Source: Tanypteryx hageni (taxonomy: Eukaryota; Arthropoda; Insecta; Odonata; Petaluridae). From it: DNA of 64,000 nucleotides. The stretch spans positions 36,894,117 to 36,958,116 of the forward strand of contig CM054113.1 in the NCBI GenBank assembly GCA_028673005.1, read 5' to 3'. A model generated the notes under the pieces. The model did no database searches. It worked only from the letters and a program-made list of their open reading frames with translations, and was not told where the DNA came from. A program made the position numbers and the translations under genes. Below are positions 46,654-58,183 of the stretch, one piece after another. Position 1 is the first letter of the stretch. The number at the start of each line of letters is the position of its first letter.

Positions 46654-47275
46654 TATATAGATAAATGAAAGCAAATAAATATATGTCGATAAACAGATAA
46701 ATGCGGACAAACCTCCGTGGGAAAAGAGAAATAATTCATGCTGTGGTGAATTCGAATTAGATTACTTTAAATCAACTTATTGGAATAGATATCTCCGAGA
46801 AAACTAGAATTAGCATTAAAGACGTTCGACTTTACCAGAATAAATTTTTATATATAAATAGAAAAATATGTACATAAAATTGTAGTCTTCCTTTCGGTAG
46901 GCCAGTCTCACCCCACCCAATAGAAGTAAACGAATAGATGGAGGCTATTGTTGCTAGAAAGAGATTTAAATTTGTTAATTATCCACCTATTCGCCAATTT
47001 CACCACAAAAGGGTAAAACTAAAGAAATGAATCTGAGCGGACTAAATTAGAAATTCGTATGCAAGTAAGCCCTTTCAAAATTCGAAAAGCCCTATAGCCA
47101 CCAAGGGATTTGATAATTGCCCGCAAAACCTATATCTAAAAATTACTTGAAAAAAGAGAGATGGTTAAGTTGGAAGCATAGAATAATTTGCCACCAAGCA
47201 AAAACAAACACGCTTAGAGGGAAAAATAAATAAACAAACAGGGCCACAGTAATGAGTGTGAGATAACCGACACAA
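46654..47275. other. AT-rich stretch without recognised features
   Basis: Nothing recognised. Confidence 0.4.
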
Positions 47276-47279
47276 CGTT

Positions 47280-47810
47280 TAAGCGATCGATACCAACTAC
47301 AAACAAGAGAAGAGTGAGGTGAGAATTGGAACGAATTCGAAAGCAGAATGGAAATGGGAAAAGGATAAGCGGAATGAAATAAAAATTGCGAGAACCACGA
47401 GAGGATGTCAGAGTGCGGAGTGCGTGTGTGTGTGAGGGAGAGGGAAGAGGTTAAAATGTAAAAGAAACATATGTTATCGTGCTTTAAGGAGAGAAGAGTG
47501 GAATAATATATGAGCGGGACGAGCCGAGGTGTTTTCGTAAGGTCGGAATAAAAGAAGGAGAAGAATATAATGGAGCTGATATACGAAGGGAGAGATATAA
47601 GAGAGTACAAGTGGAAGAGAAGGTTTTATATGCGAGAAAGACTTTGGTGAGACTAGAGAAAAGAAGCGAGCCATGGAAAGAGAGAGACGGAGACTGAGGG
47701 TGTGGTGGAATGCGCTGGGGAGACGCGTGAGAAGAGAGAGGGAGTGAGAGAGAGGTAGTTAAAAAGAAGCGTGTACAGGAAAAGGAAGAGATTAAAAGCG
47801 CAGAAACTAT
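47280..47810. repeat. Purine-rich tract
   Basis: Moderately GA-rich on the plus strand. Several overlapping minus-strand frames (155, 148, 111 codons) are composition artefacts without domains. Confidence 0.6.
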
Positions 47811-48185
47811 GGGAATAAACCAAGGAGAGGAGAGCAGAGCAGTAAGCGAAAGATATAATGTTGAAAACAGGAAGAATAACCCCTTTATTTGGCTGAAATT
47901 CTTCATCCTCCCCTTTAACAATTTGCGCATATGCGTTCAAAACCTTACAATAAAAAACAAAATAAAATAGACGGAAAAAAACTATCAATTTTACAGAAAA
48001 TAAATTTTTATATTAAAACAAATTTTGCACAAAGGAAGAAACTTTTTATCTACGGCGGTGTAGTAAACAAAACTAATAATACCGTATTAGTGTAATCATG
48101 CAGTAGCTACACGGCAGTTATGCTAAGGCTGCATAGAACCTTTACAAGTGATGTTTTAAAATAATTTATCTACTTTTCTTCGGCA
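47811..48185. other. AT-rich stretch without recognised features
   Basis: Nothing recognised. Confidence 0.4.
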
Positions 48186-48189
48186 AGGC

Positions 48190-48500
48190 TTGGCTTTGAG
48201 AATCAAAGGAAGAAAAAGGGAAGGAGAGGAGAAAGGGGAGAGAGAGAGGAAGTGAGGGCGTGGTGGCAGTTAAAGGAGAGGTAGGGGGAAACATGTAAGG
48301 TAGGAGTGGGGTAGGATGCGTGGATGGACTTGTGGAAGAGATGAGGTCCGTGGGTGTGTACGAGGCAGTCGTGGATGGATGCAGAGGGACAGGAAGGACG
48401 AGAGAGAAAGAGGAAAAGAGAAAAGAAGAGGAGAAAGAAAGAAAAGGATAGAGAGTGAAGGAGTAGGATGAAATGAAGCGAAAATGGAGGAGAAGCTGCC
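48190..48500. repeat. Purine-rich tract
   Basis: GA-rich on the plus strand; the minus-strand frames of about 120 codons are low complexity. Confidence 0.7.
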
Positions 48501-48575
48501 TTAACGAGGGCGAAAAGAGGCCTTTTTTCAACTCCCAAAGATCTCTTTGTTCGATGCATTAACATCCTGAGGAGC

Positions 48576-49028
48576 GTGCCATACTTAAGTGGCTTGCGGT
48601 TCCTTCACCAGCGGAGAAGGGCGAAGGCCGCGCCTTTCGGAAGTGAAGAGGCGGTTAAAATTTGTAAAAACGATGCATTGTCGCGTTGCCAAAGGATGCA
48701 AGGGACGTTCGCAACCCTTCAACAGAGCGATGGGGCGAACTGCGAATGGCAGGTGTGGGTTAAGACGTGTTTAAATGTCATGCAAATATCCCGTGCATCG
48801 CCGAGCTTTCCCCATTGTTTTTATAACAATGGCAGCACCCTGAACCAACGTGCGAGGTACTCAAGCGATCCCATTTGTATGAGATTGCACGGCGATCCAC
48901 ATATTTCACTGGGACTGTCGCATGAGTCAGGGAACGTGACCAAACAACATCTCAAACTTCATTTACTTATTTACATAATATATATTTATTTAGTCGTGTA
49001 TTCATTCATCTACGTTTGTATCGATTAA
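48576..49028 (+). other. 150-codon open frame, not recognised
   Basis: This is the longest non-low-complexity frame outside transposons. The deduced product has five cysteines in its N-terminal 110 residues and a hydrophobic C-terminus rich in I, Y and V (about residues 129-150), but no motif I recognise. I see no clear splice, promoter or poly(A) context. It may be chance; I do not call it a gene. Confidence 0.2.
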
Positions 49029-50700
49029 TTTTGTTTTTTTTTTTCGTTTATATTCCGTTTAATTTTATGCCCAAAATAATTTAAATAGCCCAATTTAAAA
49101 AGAGTGCGTCAACAACAGAAGAGAACATAAAGGCGAATCCAACCTTAAGAAGTGGTAAGCAGATGTTGTTGTTATTGAATTTGATTTTTTAAATGCAATT
49201 TTTTGTTGTATCTTCACGATTATGCCTATTTTTAATTTTTATTTTTACATTACGTCATACCGATGAATTAAATCACGGTTTCTCTTCCACTAATTACACA
49301 ACTGAAAAACATACCATCTATTCTAAGATTTTTTAATATTTTGTATATAAAGCTGGTCGTACGCATGTTTCGAGGACGAATAGTTGGCCTGCTAACGTGC
49401 GTAAATGCCGTTACTCGGAAATCATCTTACCAAAAACTCAACCGAGTAAATAATCAGCTCTTTTAATGTACGGTATACGCAGGAATGGGAAGTTTTTAAC
49501 CATAGCGATGTCACTTACTCTTAAAATAATTAAGAAAGTGCCGCGAAATCGATCCATGGTCTTACTTTTGTTATGATAGAGATAGACTGGATTAATTTCA
49601 TGCTACATTGAAAAGATTCCTGCCTTGCTAGAAGTTACTCATAATAGATTAAGATATACTAAATCTGTAGAAGAAAAACGAATCTATCCAAGGAGGAAAG
49701 TCACTGGACGCTTACTCAATTCGTTAATTTGTCAATTTCGCCGTTAATGTTCCATAAGATTAAATTACATAATCTTTATTTCGGTTCGCCGTGACGGGAT
49801 TTTAATTACCAAGCCAAACTTCTCCACGTCATCGAGGAACGTTCAGCATTTCAAAAATTAATGAGACGCCGTACTTGATTCTCCTTCTCTCAAATTGCTT
49901 CGACCCAACTCCGGCTGGAGGAAAAAAAAATAATGCGAGGAAATGGGCCGGGAAGCGAAACGCCAAAAAAACGATCACTTTAAGAAGTTAAGATAGAGAA
50001 AGAGATATAAATAAGAGAACGAACGAGTTGACAGGCTGGTCGAGAAGATTAATGCGTGCGTTCGTGGGAGATACTTGTTCGGTAAAGATCCTTAAAAATT
50101 GACAGAGAGACAGAAAGTGAGTGAAAGAGTGAGTCACTGAAGTTTCATTGCCTCCTGGATTATGGGATGAAAGAGTAGGTGTGGGAGGGATGGAAGATGA
50201 GAGGACAGAGAGGAGAAGGGGAAAATGGGAAGGAGATGGGGGAGAGGGGAAGAGGTATAAGAGCTCTCGTGTGTGCTGGAAAGATGTGTGTCAGGTGCGA
50301 AAGAATTGGGCAATACACTCAAAGGAGGAAAAAATGAGCAAAGAAAATATTAATAAAATTCGGCAGAAGCGGACGGCCGAAGTAGTTTAATTCTCGAATT
50401 GCGTTTAATGAGGAGAGATTTTTTTATCTCCGAAAGTGTCAGTTTTCACTTGCAACTGTTAAGCGACGTTAGACACGTCGCCTTGACATTTAATTGCGTT
50501 ACTTATTTCGGTTACGTAACCTATGTAACGGGAACGAGGAGTGGAAGAGACCATATCCTGCGGTTTATTTAGATTATTTTTTGCTTTTCTTAACGTTATC
50601 AGTTTTATAAACACATCCAGAAGATATGACCTACGTTTCATTACAGTCGAATGATTAAAAAATGAAATTATCCAGAATTATAAATTAAGAATGAATTATC
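49029..50700. other. AT-rich stretch with a GA patch
   Basis: A purine-rich patch at 50100-50260. No gene, RNA or repeat was recognised. Confidence 0.4.
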
Positions 50701-50705
50701 TAGCT

Positions 50706-50990
50706 CTCCGGTTCTCAAAGAAAAATTCGTCGTGGTTGCACCTGCGGCCACCTGCCATATTGTGGTGGCCGTATTGCTAAATTTAAGGACTAAGTGATAT
50801 CTCATACACTACGTAAGGCACCTAAAAAGTTTAGCGAGATAAATTAACAATAACAAATATTAATCATAAAAAATGTTACATCACAGTATCCAATGCAGTC
50901 TGCATATTAATTACTCCTATGTATGTTTCAAATATAATTTTGCGGGTGGTCACATTAAAATTTTCTGGAGGCCGCACTTTAGAATCACTG
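50706..50990. mobile_element. hAT MITE, degraded
   Basis: The left end CTCCGGTTCTCAAAG and the right end, in reverse, CAGTGATTCTAAAGTGCGGC are hAT-type termini with 'gcggccacc' and 'ggtcacatt' subterminal blocks. The left terminal bases are mutated and no target duplication is visible. It lies 17 bp from the next hAT element. Confidence 0.6.
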
Positions 50991-51234
50991 CTCTGTATGA
51001 TCTTGGACAGTGATTCCCAACTGTGGGCCGCGAAGTTACGTATACCAAGGGGGTCGCGAGGTTATTTCTAGAAATCGACAAATTCACATAAATTCGAAGC
51101 AAGTCTTCCTTCTCCAATCGGCGCTTGGTTTCCTGTTATTTCCGCCGCCCAGAACCAGGCATCTTCGAATTTGGCACGCCAAGTAGGAGCTTGTTTCTCT
51201 CTGCGGCTCGCTAGATTGCCGTAGAGCAGAGGTT

Positions 51235-51285
51235 CTCAAAGTGGGAGGCGCGACGGCTTGCCAGAGGAGACACGAAATTTGTCTA
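51235..51285. mobile_element. hAT-like left terminus fragment
   Basis: CAGAGGTTCTCAAAGTGGGA followed by GGCGCGACGGC is a typical hAT left end. It runs into the hairpin at 51295 and no right end is identified. Confidence 0.45.
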
Positions 51286-51294
51286 GAACAGTGC

Positions 51295-51413
51295 TGAACA
51301 GTGGTAGAAAAACTCCTTCAGCCAAAAATTATAGGATAAGCCCACTAAGTGGGCGAAATGCATAGGGCTTATCCTATAATTTTTGGCTGAAGGAGTTTTT
51401 CTACCACTGTTCA
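51295..51413. repeat. Perfect 49-bp inverted repeat with 21-bp loop
   Basis: 51295-51343 and 51365-51413 are exact reverse complements over 49 bases. The 21-bp spacer, together with the arm ends, holds a smaller stem (CCCAC TAA GTGGG) followed by CGAAATGCATA. One mismatch further out, pairing extends slightly. A perfect long hairpin amid decayed transposons implies recent origin or conversion. The inner stem plus CGAAA resembles helix II and GAAA of the hammerhead repeats elsewhere, but the CUGANGA part is not conserved. Confidence 0.95.
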
Positions 51414-51456
51414 ACTTGGAGCCAAAGTGTTCACGAGCTACCACATACTGTTAGAA

Positions 51457-51698
51457 CAGCGTTCTTTAAACCGTGGTCCTCGACCATTTTTCGGTTGGTC
51501 CGCTTCAATTGATTAGAAATTGATCAATATACTAAAACTGAAAGTAATTCCCGAGTATTCTGAAAAAGTATCTTAGTAATGTACCAATTTTATTTATTAT
51601 TTTAATGATATTATAAGGTTCTACAGATATTTGGTGGTCCGCGGAAAACCTGCTTCATTGAAAGTGGTCCGTGGTGTCTGAAAGATTAAGACCACTAG
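51457..51698. mobile_element. hAT MITE
   Basis: It starts CAGCGTTCTTTAAACCGTGG and ends, in reverse, CTAGTGGTCTTAATCTTTCA, with GGTCCTCGACC and, near the right end, GGTCCGCGG and GGTCCGTGG blocks. The flanks TTAGAA and CTAGAA are similar but not a clean 8-bp duplication. Confidence 0.6.
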
Positions 51699-52099
51699 TC
51701 TAGAATCTAAAGGTAGATATTTTAAAATAATTTTTATTTAGTTATTTTATTTTGGAAAAATATAATTATTATTATATTAAATTATTATGAATTGTTTTCA
51801 ATTTCTTCAGTTGTTTTACATTTCAACACAATCTGACCCATTTGTTCATCGAGTCTTCTCGGAAAAACTCGATAGTCCGTTATATTCACGCAACAATTTT
51901 AAAAGTCCAACCTTCGATATTAGTTCGTCAAACCACCGAAACAGTCACTTCTATCACTACTAGGCCCGATCAGCTGTTTGCACCTGGCTGCTTTGCTCCG
52001 CTCTAAACCTGCCCACAGGGCCTCGCCGGCCTATAGATGCAAGGGGTGTGGCGCACTCGGGCGGCTACATATGAGGGGCCCTATCTCTCCTCCTCCACC

Positions 52100-52275
52100 T
52101 TTCTGCACAGGGCATCGAATCGGAACCGAGCCGAAAAACCTAACCGAAAAAAACCTATATTCTACCCGGAGTGAAACCAAACCAGAACCGATAAAAATAT
52201 TACTTCTGTACCCGAACCGAAACCCAAAACAGTTATTTATTTCGTTCCGTTTTTTCGGTTCGCAACAACTGGGAA
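52100..52275. repeat. Degenerate AACCGAA-rich segment with inverted arm
   Basis: CGGAACCGAGCCGAAAAACC, AACCGAAAAAAACC, AACCAGAACCG and CCCGAACCGAAACCC recur in order, then GTTCCGTTTTTTCGGTTCGC gives the opposite strand. It could fold on itself; its origin is unknown. Confidence 0.5.
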
Positions 52276-52360
52276 CGAAAGAAATTTTTTCTTTTGCTTT
52301 AGTATGAAACTTTTTTGAAATTCTCGCGTTTCACTACCGGATAATGCAAACGTTCGTTCT

Positions 52361-52555
52361 GAGTACCCAGAACTATCTGATGAGACTGTGAAGTACTTGA
52401 TGCCTTTTCCCACAATATATGATTGTAAAAGTGGATGTTCTACGCTTGTTGCGTTGAAATAAAAGTACAGAAACAAGCTGGATGTGGAACCAGATTTAAG
52501 GTTGACACTATCACCGCTTCAACCAGAAACTCAAACTATGACATCCGCGAAATAG
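52361..52555 (+). pseudogene. hAT transposase C-terminal (dimerisation) remnant
   Basis: The frame reads EYPELSDETVKYLMPFPTIY, then CSTLVALK, a stop, and KYRNKLDVEPDLRLTLSPLQ. The KYRNRLDVEPDLRLALS pattern is diagnostic of the C-terminus of Charlie-like hAT transposases and the derived ZBED5/FAM200-type proteins. An in-frame TAA replaces the expected residue before KYRN. The BED finger and catalytic region were not found. It is a fossil of the element at 51008-52862. Confidence 0.8.
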
Positions 52556-52606
52556 CACCAGCCATCTCATTGAGTGACTATGTATCTATGTAATTAATTG
52601 TAATAT

Positions 52607-52609
<3 letters not shown>

Positions 52610-52662
<53 letters not shown>
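52610..52662. repeat. (AT)n microsatellite
   Basis: About 53 bp of AT repeats between the transposase relic and the right end of the hAT element. Confidence 0.95.
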
Positions 52663-52666
<4 letters not shown>

Positions 52667-52862
52667 TTACTGGGTACTATTTTTAAAATTTGTATTGTTT
52701 TGATGAATAAAATGTGAATTTATATACAGCGGCTACTGCATTTATCAAAGTTTATTTTTTGTTATTATGTATTTTCATAATTACCGAAGCCTATATCATG
52801 TGGGGAGCCGTGAAATTTTTTGAAGTTAAGAAGGCCTTACTCAAAAAGATTGGGAACCACTC

Positions 52863-53130
52863 TAGGAAAATCCGGCAGCCAAGTTTACTCACAGGAGTTT
52901 AATAAATCACCCTAGAAGAAAATATATCAAACGTAAATACGGCTTCAAATAATCAAATGTCATTCATACGCGTGGTTTAAACTCTTCGCGAAGTCGCCGC
53001 AATTCGTGTAGTTTCAAGAATCCAAAAAGAACTCGAAACCATTCGGTGCCGAAAAGACTAGTTTTTCGTTAATATTTCGTCGTTTCAGAGGTCCAATCAA
53101 AATTATAAGCCCGAAACATCGCTATACTCC
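52863..53130. other. Stretch between hAT element and tRNA gene
   Basis: Nothing recognised. Confidence 0.4.
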
Positions 53131-53132
53131 CG

Positions 53133-53139
53133 AAAAAAA
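53133..53139 (-). terminator. Pol III terminator of tRNA-Leu
   Basis: Seven A residues on the plus strand give T7 on the transcribed minus strand two bases after the tRNA 3' end. Confidence 0.85.
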
Positions 53140-53141
53140 TT

Positions 53142-53221
53142 TGACAGCGGTGGGATTCGAACCCACGCCCTTTCGGACTGGTGCCTAAAACCAGCGCCTT
53201 AGACCGCTCGGCCACGCTGCC
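53142..53221 (-). tRNA. tRNA-Leu (anticodon TAG)
   Basis: The 80-nt minus-strand sequence starts GGCAGCGTGGCCGAGCGG and ends CCCACCGCTGTCA. The acceptor arm GGCAGCG/CGCTGTC pairs fully (one G-U). The anticodon arm is CTGGT-TTTAGGC-ACCAG with TAG at plus 53185-53187. There is a class II variable arm (CCGAAAGG) and a T arm GTGGG-TTCGAAT-CCCAC with a perfect B-box. There is no intron, and a T7 terminator follows. All features match functional eukaryotic nuclear tRNA-Leu, which reads CTN codons. It is the only gene in the window that looks intact. Confidence 0.96.
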
Positions 53222-53349
53222 TCACGACGATCGGTGGCAAAGCGAGTGAAGATAGTTACAAGAGTAAGAAAAATGACAAGTAAATAGGAGCGAGAGATAA
53301 AGACGTTATGGCGCGGGAGAGATAACCAACGGAAAACTCGTGTCCCGAG

Positions 53350-54605
53350 TCGATTCGGAGAGAGAAAGGAGGGGAGGGGAAAAAGGAGAGAGGAGGAGAG
53401 GGAAAAAGTAGAGAAGGGGGAGGGGAAAAAGGAGAAAGAGGGAGGGAGGGAAACTAAAGATCGAAGGGGACGGGCAGGGTGGGAGGGAGGCAGCGAGGTT
53501 GCTTCACGAAGGTTCTTTCAAGGCGTCCGTGGCGCGCTTAATTTACTGCCACTCTTCTTTTACTATTTTTCTCCACCATCTCGTGGTGCGCGCCCTGCAC
53601 AACAGTTGAACGACTGCGTCCGTGCCCCGCGTCTACCAAAAAAGGCGCGAGTGCGGGAAGAGTAGGGGAGAACAAAATGAGAGGTGTAGATTGCGGGAGG
53701 GAGAGAGCGAGAAGAGTGTACGGAGAGGGAAGCTGCATGGGATACAGTAGGGTAGAAGGGCGGGAAGAAAAAAGAGTGAAGGAAATGGAATGAGAATAAA
53801 AGGAGAGAAGAGGAGAGGAAAGAAAGAGTTGAAGGGAATGGAGAAAAAGAAAGATGGAGAGTAAACAGTTTGGGTGAGTGGGATAGAGAATATCACGAGT
53901 TGTAAAGGAAGAAAGGAAATGGGAATATTTGGGACGGATGTTGAAAAAGTGAGAAAGTGAAAGTGAGGAAATTAGGCGGGAAGAATAGAGAGGATAAAGA
54001 TAATAGGAAATAAGAGAAGGTATGTCGGGAGATGGAAAAGAAGGGTGAAAAGAGTAAGAGAGAGTAGAAAATCAAGGGAAAGAGAAAGAGGGGAAGTTGA
54101 GAATAGAAAATACAGGGAAGCAGATATAGGAAGAGAAAAAGTTGTGAAAGAGAGGAATAGTTAGAGATGGAAAAGGAGATTGATTGATTGATGTGGTATT
54201 TATTTGGGGCGAGATTGAGACAAAAAAGTCCCATCTTCCACCTAAGGGAAGAAAGGAGAGAAGAGGGAGAGAAGAAATTGGAGATGGGGAAAGAGGGAGA
54301 ATAAGGGAGAGAGGCAAAGGGAAAGGACGAAAGAAAATATGAGAAAAGGGAGAGATAAGGAAAGTGGAGAAACGGAGAGGAAGTGAAAGGTGGGAAATGA
54401 AGAGGGGGAGAAGGGAATATAAAAATGTATAGAGATGAAGAGAGAGAAAGAAATAGGAGAGGATGAGAGAGGGAAACAGCTGGAGAAGTGAGAGAGGCGA
54501 GAAAGAGTTGGAGGTTTGGAAGAGAGAGAGGAAATGTAGGGATGGAAGAAAGAGTAAGGACGGGGAATGAAAATGGAAGGGGTGAGCGGGAGAGGGAAGT
54601 AATCT
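53350..54605. repeat. 1.25-kb polypurine tract
   Basis: GA-rich on the plus strand at 53360-53470 and 53650-54600, with a GC-richer gap at 53500-53640. A retroelement tail lies in it on the minus strand (54182-54245). The 257- and 182-codon minus-strand frames are S/F/L/P artefacts. Confidence 0.85.
54182..54245 (-). mobile_element. 3' tail of a non-LTR retroelement with (AATC)n end
   Basis: The minus strand reads GGTGGAAGATGGGACTTTTT, then GTCTCAATCTCGCCCCAAAT, AAATACCACATC and AATC units. It is a diverged relative of the tail at 10497-10564 (same order: ATGG, GAC/GACC, TCT-AA-TTTCGCCC, AATAAA). Again the sense strand is the pyrimidine strand of the host tract. Confidence 0.55.
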
Positions 54606-57600
54606 CTTTGAACGGTTCACTGCCTCCTGCCTCTAAAAACGCCCACCCGCAATTGGATGTGGACAAACGTCAAGAGACGCGAAAAATAAAAAAGGAGAAA
54701 CGATTTCCGTCCTACGCACCGGAGTGGTCGTTTTTAGTATTTCTCTTAACCTAATCCTTTAAGGAGATTATTTTTTCCCGACTCTTGTATAGGACCCTCG
54801 TGTTGGATACTGAATGGATTCGCCATACACATTTTCTTTTACGAGCACATTATGTAAATTAATTGCGAGATTCCGCGCAGTTTAGGTATTTCTTTATGCT
54901 TTATAAAGAATTCGGGGTTAATACAGGTCCGCGGTTCCAAAAAGAGTTGCCGCATATTTTTCCTCTCGAGAAGAATGTAAATTGATCGTGACAACGCGAA
55001 CGAAACGAGTTTTGAGATTCTCTTATTTCCGAATAAAGCCTTGGTTTTACGAATTTTACGAAGAAAACGCGCATATAAATTGGTTTCCATAAAAAATTGT
55101 CCTGTAGTTTTTCGCGCCATGTATTCTGTGCCGAGTAAAACTTTGAATAAATTATTCCGAATTTTTACGTATTCTAAAAACCGTATTGGTTAGTGTAACG
55201 ATAGTGAATTCTATAACTGTTTGGGAAGTGAAAATGTCAGTACGCTATTTCTAAAATTTTCACGTTGCGCGCCATAGCCATATTATTAGTTCGGAAGATG
55301 CTGTCTTCTCAGAGAGACAGACGATGGCGACGTACGTATATGTTTCTCCGACTTACTTTTGAAGTATCTTGGCAGGAAAATTCGGTTGCTCCAATTTCAT
55401 TAATTCGACAGACATTGCCTCTCAACAGACGTATGGACGGACGGTCCAAAACAAAAACAAAGCGTTTCTCAAAATGGAACCAGCAACAGTGAGAAGCAGG
55501 AAAGAGTTTTCATTTCATGGGTCTATTTTTGAACAGCCATTTTTTTAAGAGTTAAAATGATGTTGGAATTGAAATCTTGTCCGGTACTTAAACATTTCCA
55601 CTTCATAAATACGAAGAGGGCCATAAATGTTTCCAATTCAATGTAAAAAGTCATGTTATTGAAGGATTTATGACGGCCGAGAGTTATTTAAAGAGCTAGG
55701 AAAACGAATAAATTATGTCATAACGCGTCGGATATGTTTTGCTAGATTTTTGACTAGCGGTAAACCCATATAAAGATGTTTATCTTTCGGAACTCTGAAA
55801 GATCACGGATGCCGTCCCACTTAAAAGTTACAAAAGACCTTCGTTTATGATTTGTGGGGGAGTGCGTTTGCCGTCGCAAAAGAAAAACAAAATAAACGAT
55901 AAATTTGGCGTTCGGCAAGGCGCAATGATATCCGTTCCTTCGGCGGCCATTACGCGGGCGTTAAATACGTGACCCAAAAATGAAAATAACTCGGGCAAAA
56001 GTAGGAGGAGGAAGGAGGTGAATGAATAAGAAAAATATAAGACGTCTCGTGCTTTATTTGAACGCGTCGTCCCGGGACTTTTTCGACGCTTTTCGAACGC
56101 CTTTTGTTACCCAAGGACGCCGCTACGCACCCGACCTCTTTGTTTTTCCCAAGGCATTCTGGGACGCTGGACCACGTTCAAATCTATGCGAGGTCCCTCG
56201 GCCGTTTTAACCCCGCTCTCCCTCTCTCTCGAGAGAGAGAGAGAGTTCCCAATGAGACACTTCTGCGAGGAAGAGAAAGAGAGAGAGAGTCGCTTTGGCT
56301 TTGCGCCCTCTTTCCTAAACTTCCACGGCAAGGGAGTGTGAGGGAGAGCGAGGAACAACTTAATCTCCACCCTTATCCCCCAAGCGGAATTTTCCCAATG
56401 AGAAAAGGCAAGCTGTTACGTAAGGAGCAAAAACTTTCATGAGGATCGCTCTCTCATCATCCGTTTGTTCTCTCTCTCTCGCTTGAATACTGTTTTATTC
56501 CAAATTTGCATTACCGCGAGGGAGAAAATATTTTTTAGTTAGCTCCAAGGGAAATGCTTCGACAAAATTATTTCAAGCTGCACAAATTAGCAAGGCAATA
56601 TTTTGTTAAGAGCCTCACAAGGTTGTTTGCGATATATTTTACGATTTATGAAGGCAAAATTATCAACTGCGGTGTATATCCGCAGATGATAGTTTTATTG
56701 CCTGTCGTCTATTTTCTTCTCCAATTATTTTCATTAAAGATGATAGGTTTACCTCCATCTCCGTCGCCAATAGAATCGTTTTCGCAATAATTAAGGCTGC
56801 CTTTGGAAGGACGCAGTTTTCTGAGTGAAATTTAACTCGGCTTGTTTTCGCTTTAGTTCCAAATTTGCCCACCGTGTTGATTCCCTGTTCCGTAAAAATG
56901 TCAATTCAAACTAATATCTGATTACTATAAAGACCAACCTAACAAACACTATATTTTACGAGTTCTCTAAAATAATTTTATTTTAATTCTTTTGAGATTA
57001 TTCCGCCGAGTCAAGTTTGGACAGATACACGCAAAAATTATCCACTTTGTATCATAATAACCAGCTTCCATAAAATTGCTGAAGTGGAAGTTTCGAAATC
57101 AGGCCTCCATACAAATACGGCAATCTGTTACCGAAAAAAATAATCAGTTCCTGACTTTCGTTCTTTTTATTGCCATTTTCACCTGACCCGTGAACCAATC
57201 CGGTCGCAGAATATTCGATAAAAAATAACGCATAATGAGGCGTTTAAGTTTCCTCCGATGGGTTCTTCCTTTCTGGTTCGTGGAATTCTAATAGTCTATC
57301 CCTTATACGGAGGCGTGTAATATTCCGGCGAGGAATTAATTGCCCGTGACGCTCACACGTACCTTTCGGCTACCGGGTCAGGAGCGCGATGGTTCGAAAT
57401 AAAAAAGAAAGCGTGCGGCATAGGAGAGCTCCACCCATTGAGGCACGGAGGTCCCGCTGAGACGCCGTTGCTACCTCCCTCGCCAACTTCGATTTATAAA
57501 AGACACCACCCTATCTCCCCTAACCTTTCTTTTCCTTTTTTTTGCTCTGGTCATTCGATCCGATCCATTCTCGTTTCCTCCCGGTTCCCTTATGATGGGA

Positions 57601-57890
57601 ATGTCGACCACTATCGATTCCGTCGTAAACGAAGCGATAGCGGTGAAAAGATTTCGACGTTTAGAGTTGAAATTGATGCATAATCTAGCCGAAATTCTTA
57701 TATTTGCAGGTTATAGATTAATGCCAAAGAAAAATTTGTAGAATGTTTGTCTGATTTAATTCTTCCACTCAAAACCCGAGGGTTCAAATGAGAAAGTCTT
57801 ACAGTAAAATTTAGTACGTTTTTCGTTATTATTAAATTCAGTTAAGTTACCTTTTCGCAAACATTGGCCTCTAAATTATTATGCACGTAT
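54606..57890. other. Unannotated stretch
   Basis: A GAGAGA/CTCTCT inverted patch at 56220-56290 is low complexity. Short frames on both strands (75 codons at 55265, 112 codons at 56104) have no recognised domain. Confidence 0.4.
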
Positions 57891-57894
57891 GTAC

Positions 57895-58183
57895 CAAGGT
57901 ACCGGCAATCCGGACGGTTGCCTGAAGCGCCAAAGTATTACGGGCGCCAACCCGATCATCTATCTATATATTACTTGCAAGTGAATAAATGTTGACTACC
58001 AATTTATATGGTGGAACCTACGGAACTCTAGATAACATTCCTTTTGCCTTTTTCAATATCAATTATTTTACGGTGCATTGGATAAATTAACAGGTTCTTT
58101 TAAACATCTTAACAAAATGTTACGGAAGGAGGCGATAGAGCGGTTTCTCGCTCGGGGCACCAAAATATCTCGGGACGCTACTG
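57895..58183. mobile_element. hAT-like MITE
   Basis: The right end in reverse is CAGTAGCGTCCCGAGATATT followed by TTGGTGCCCCGAG, a common hAT MITE terminal style. The left end CAAGGTACCGGCAATCCGGA with GCGCCAAAGTATT and GGGCGCC is a decayed counterpart. The flanks TATGTAC and TATAAAC are similar but imperfect, so boundaries are tentative. Confidence 0.5.

Larger units (their letters stand above)
51008..52862 (+). mobile_element. hAT element remnant with later insertions
   Basis: The left end CAGTGATTCCCAACTGTGGG and the right end, in reverse, GAGTGGTTCCCAATCTTTTT are matching hAT termini. A transposase C-terminal relic (52361-52555, plus) lies towards the right end, as expected. Other units inside appear to be later insertions: a hAT-like end at 51235, a perfect hairpin (51295-51413) and a MITE (51457-51698). 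Target duplication octamers do not match, so the outer boundaries rest on the terminal repeats alone. Confidence 0.6.

Noticed and set aside
53893..54666. 257-codon minus-strand open frame resembling a hydrophobic protein
   Set aside because: It lies in a polypurine tract and contains a retroelement tail; composition artefact.
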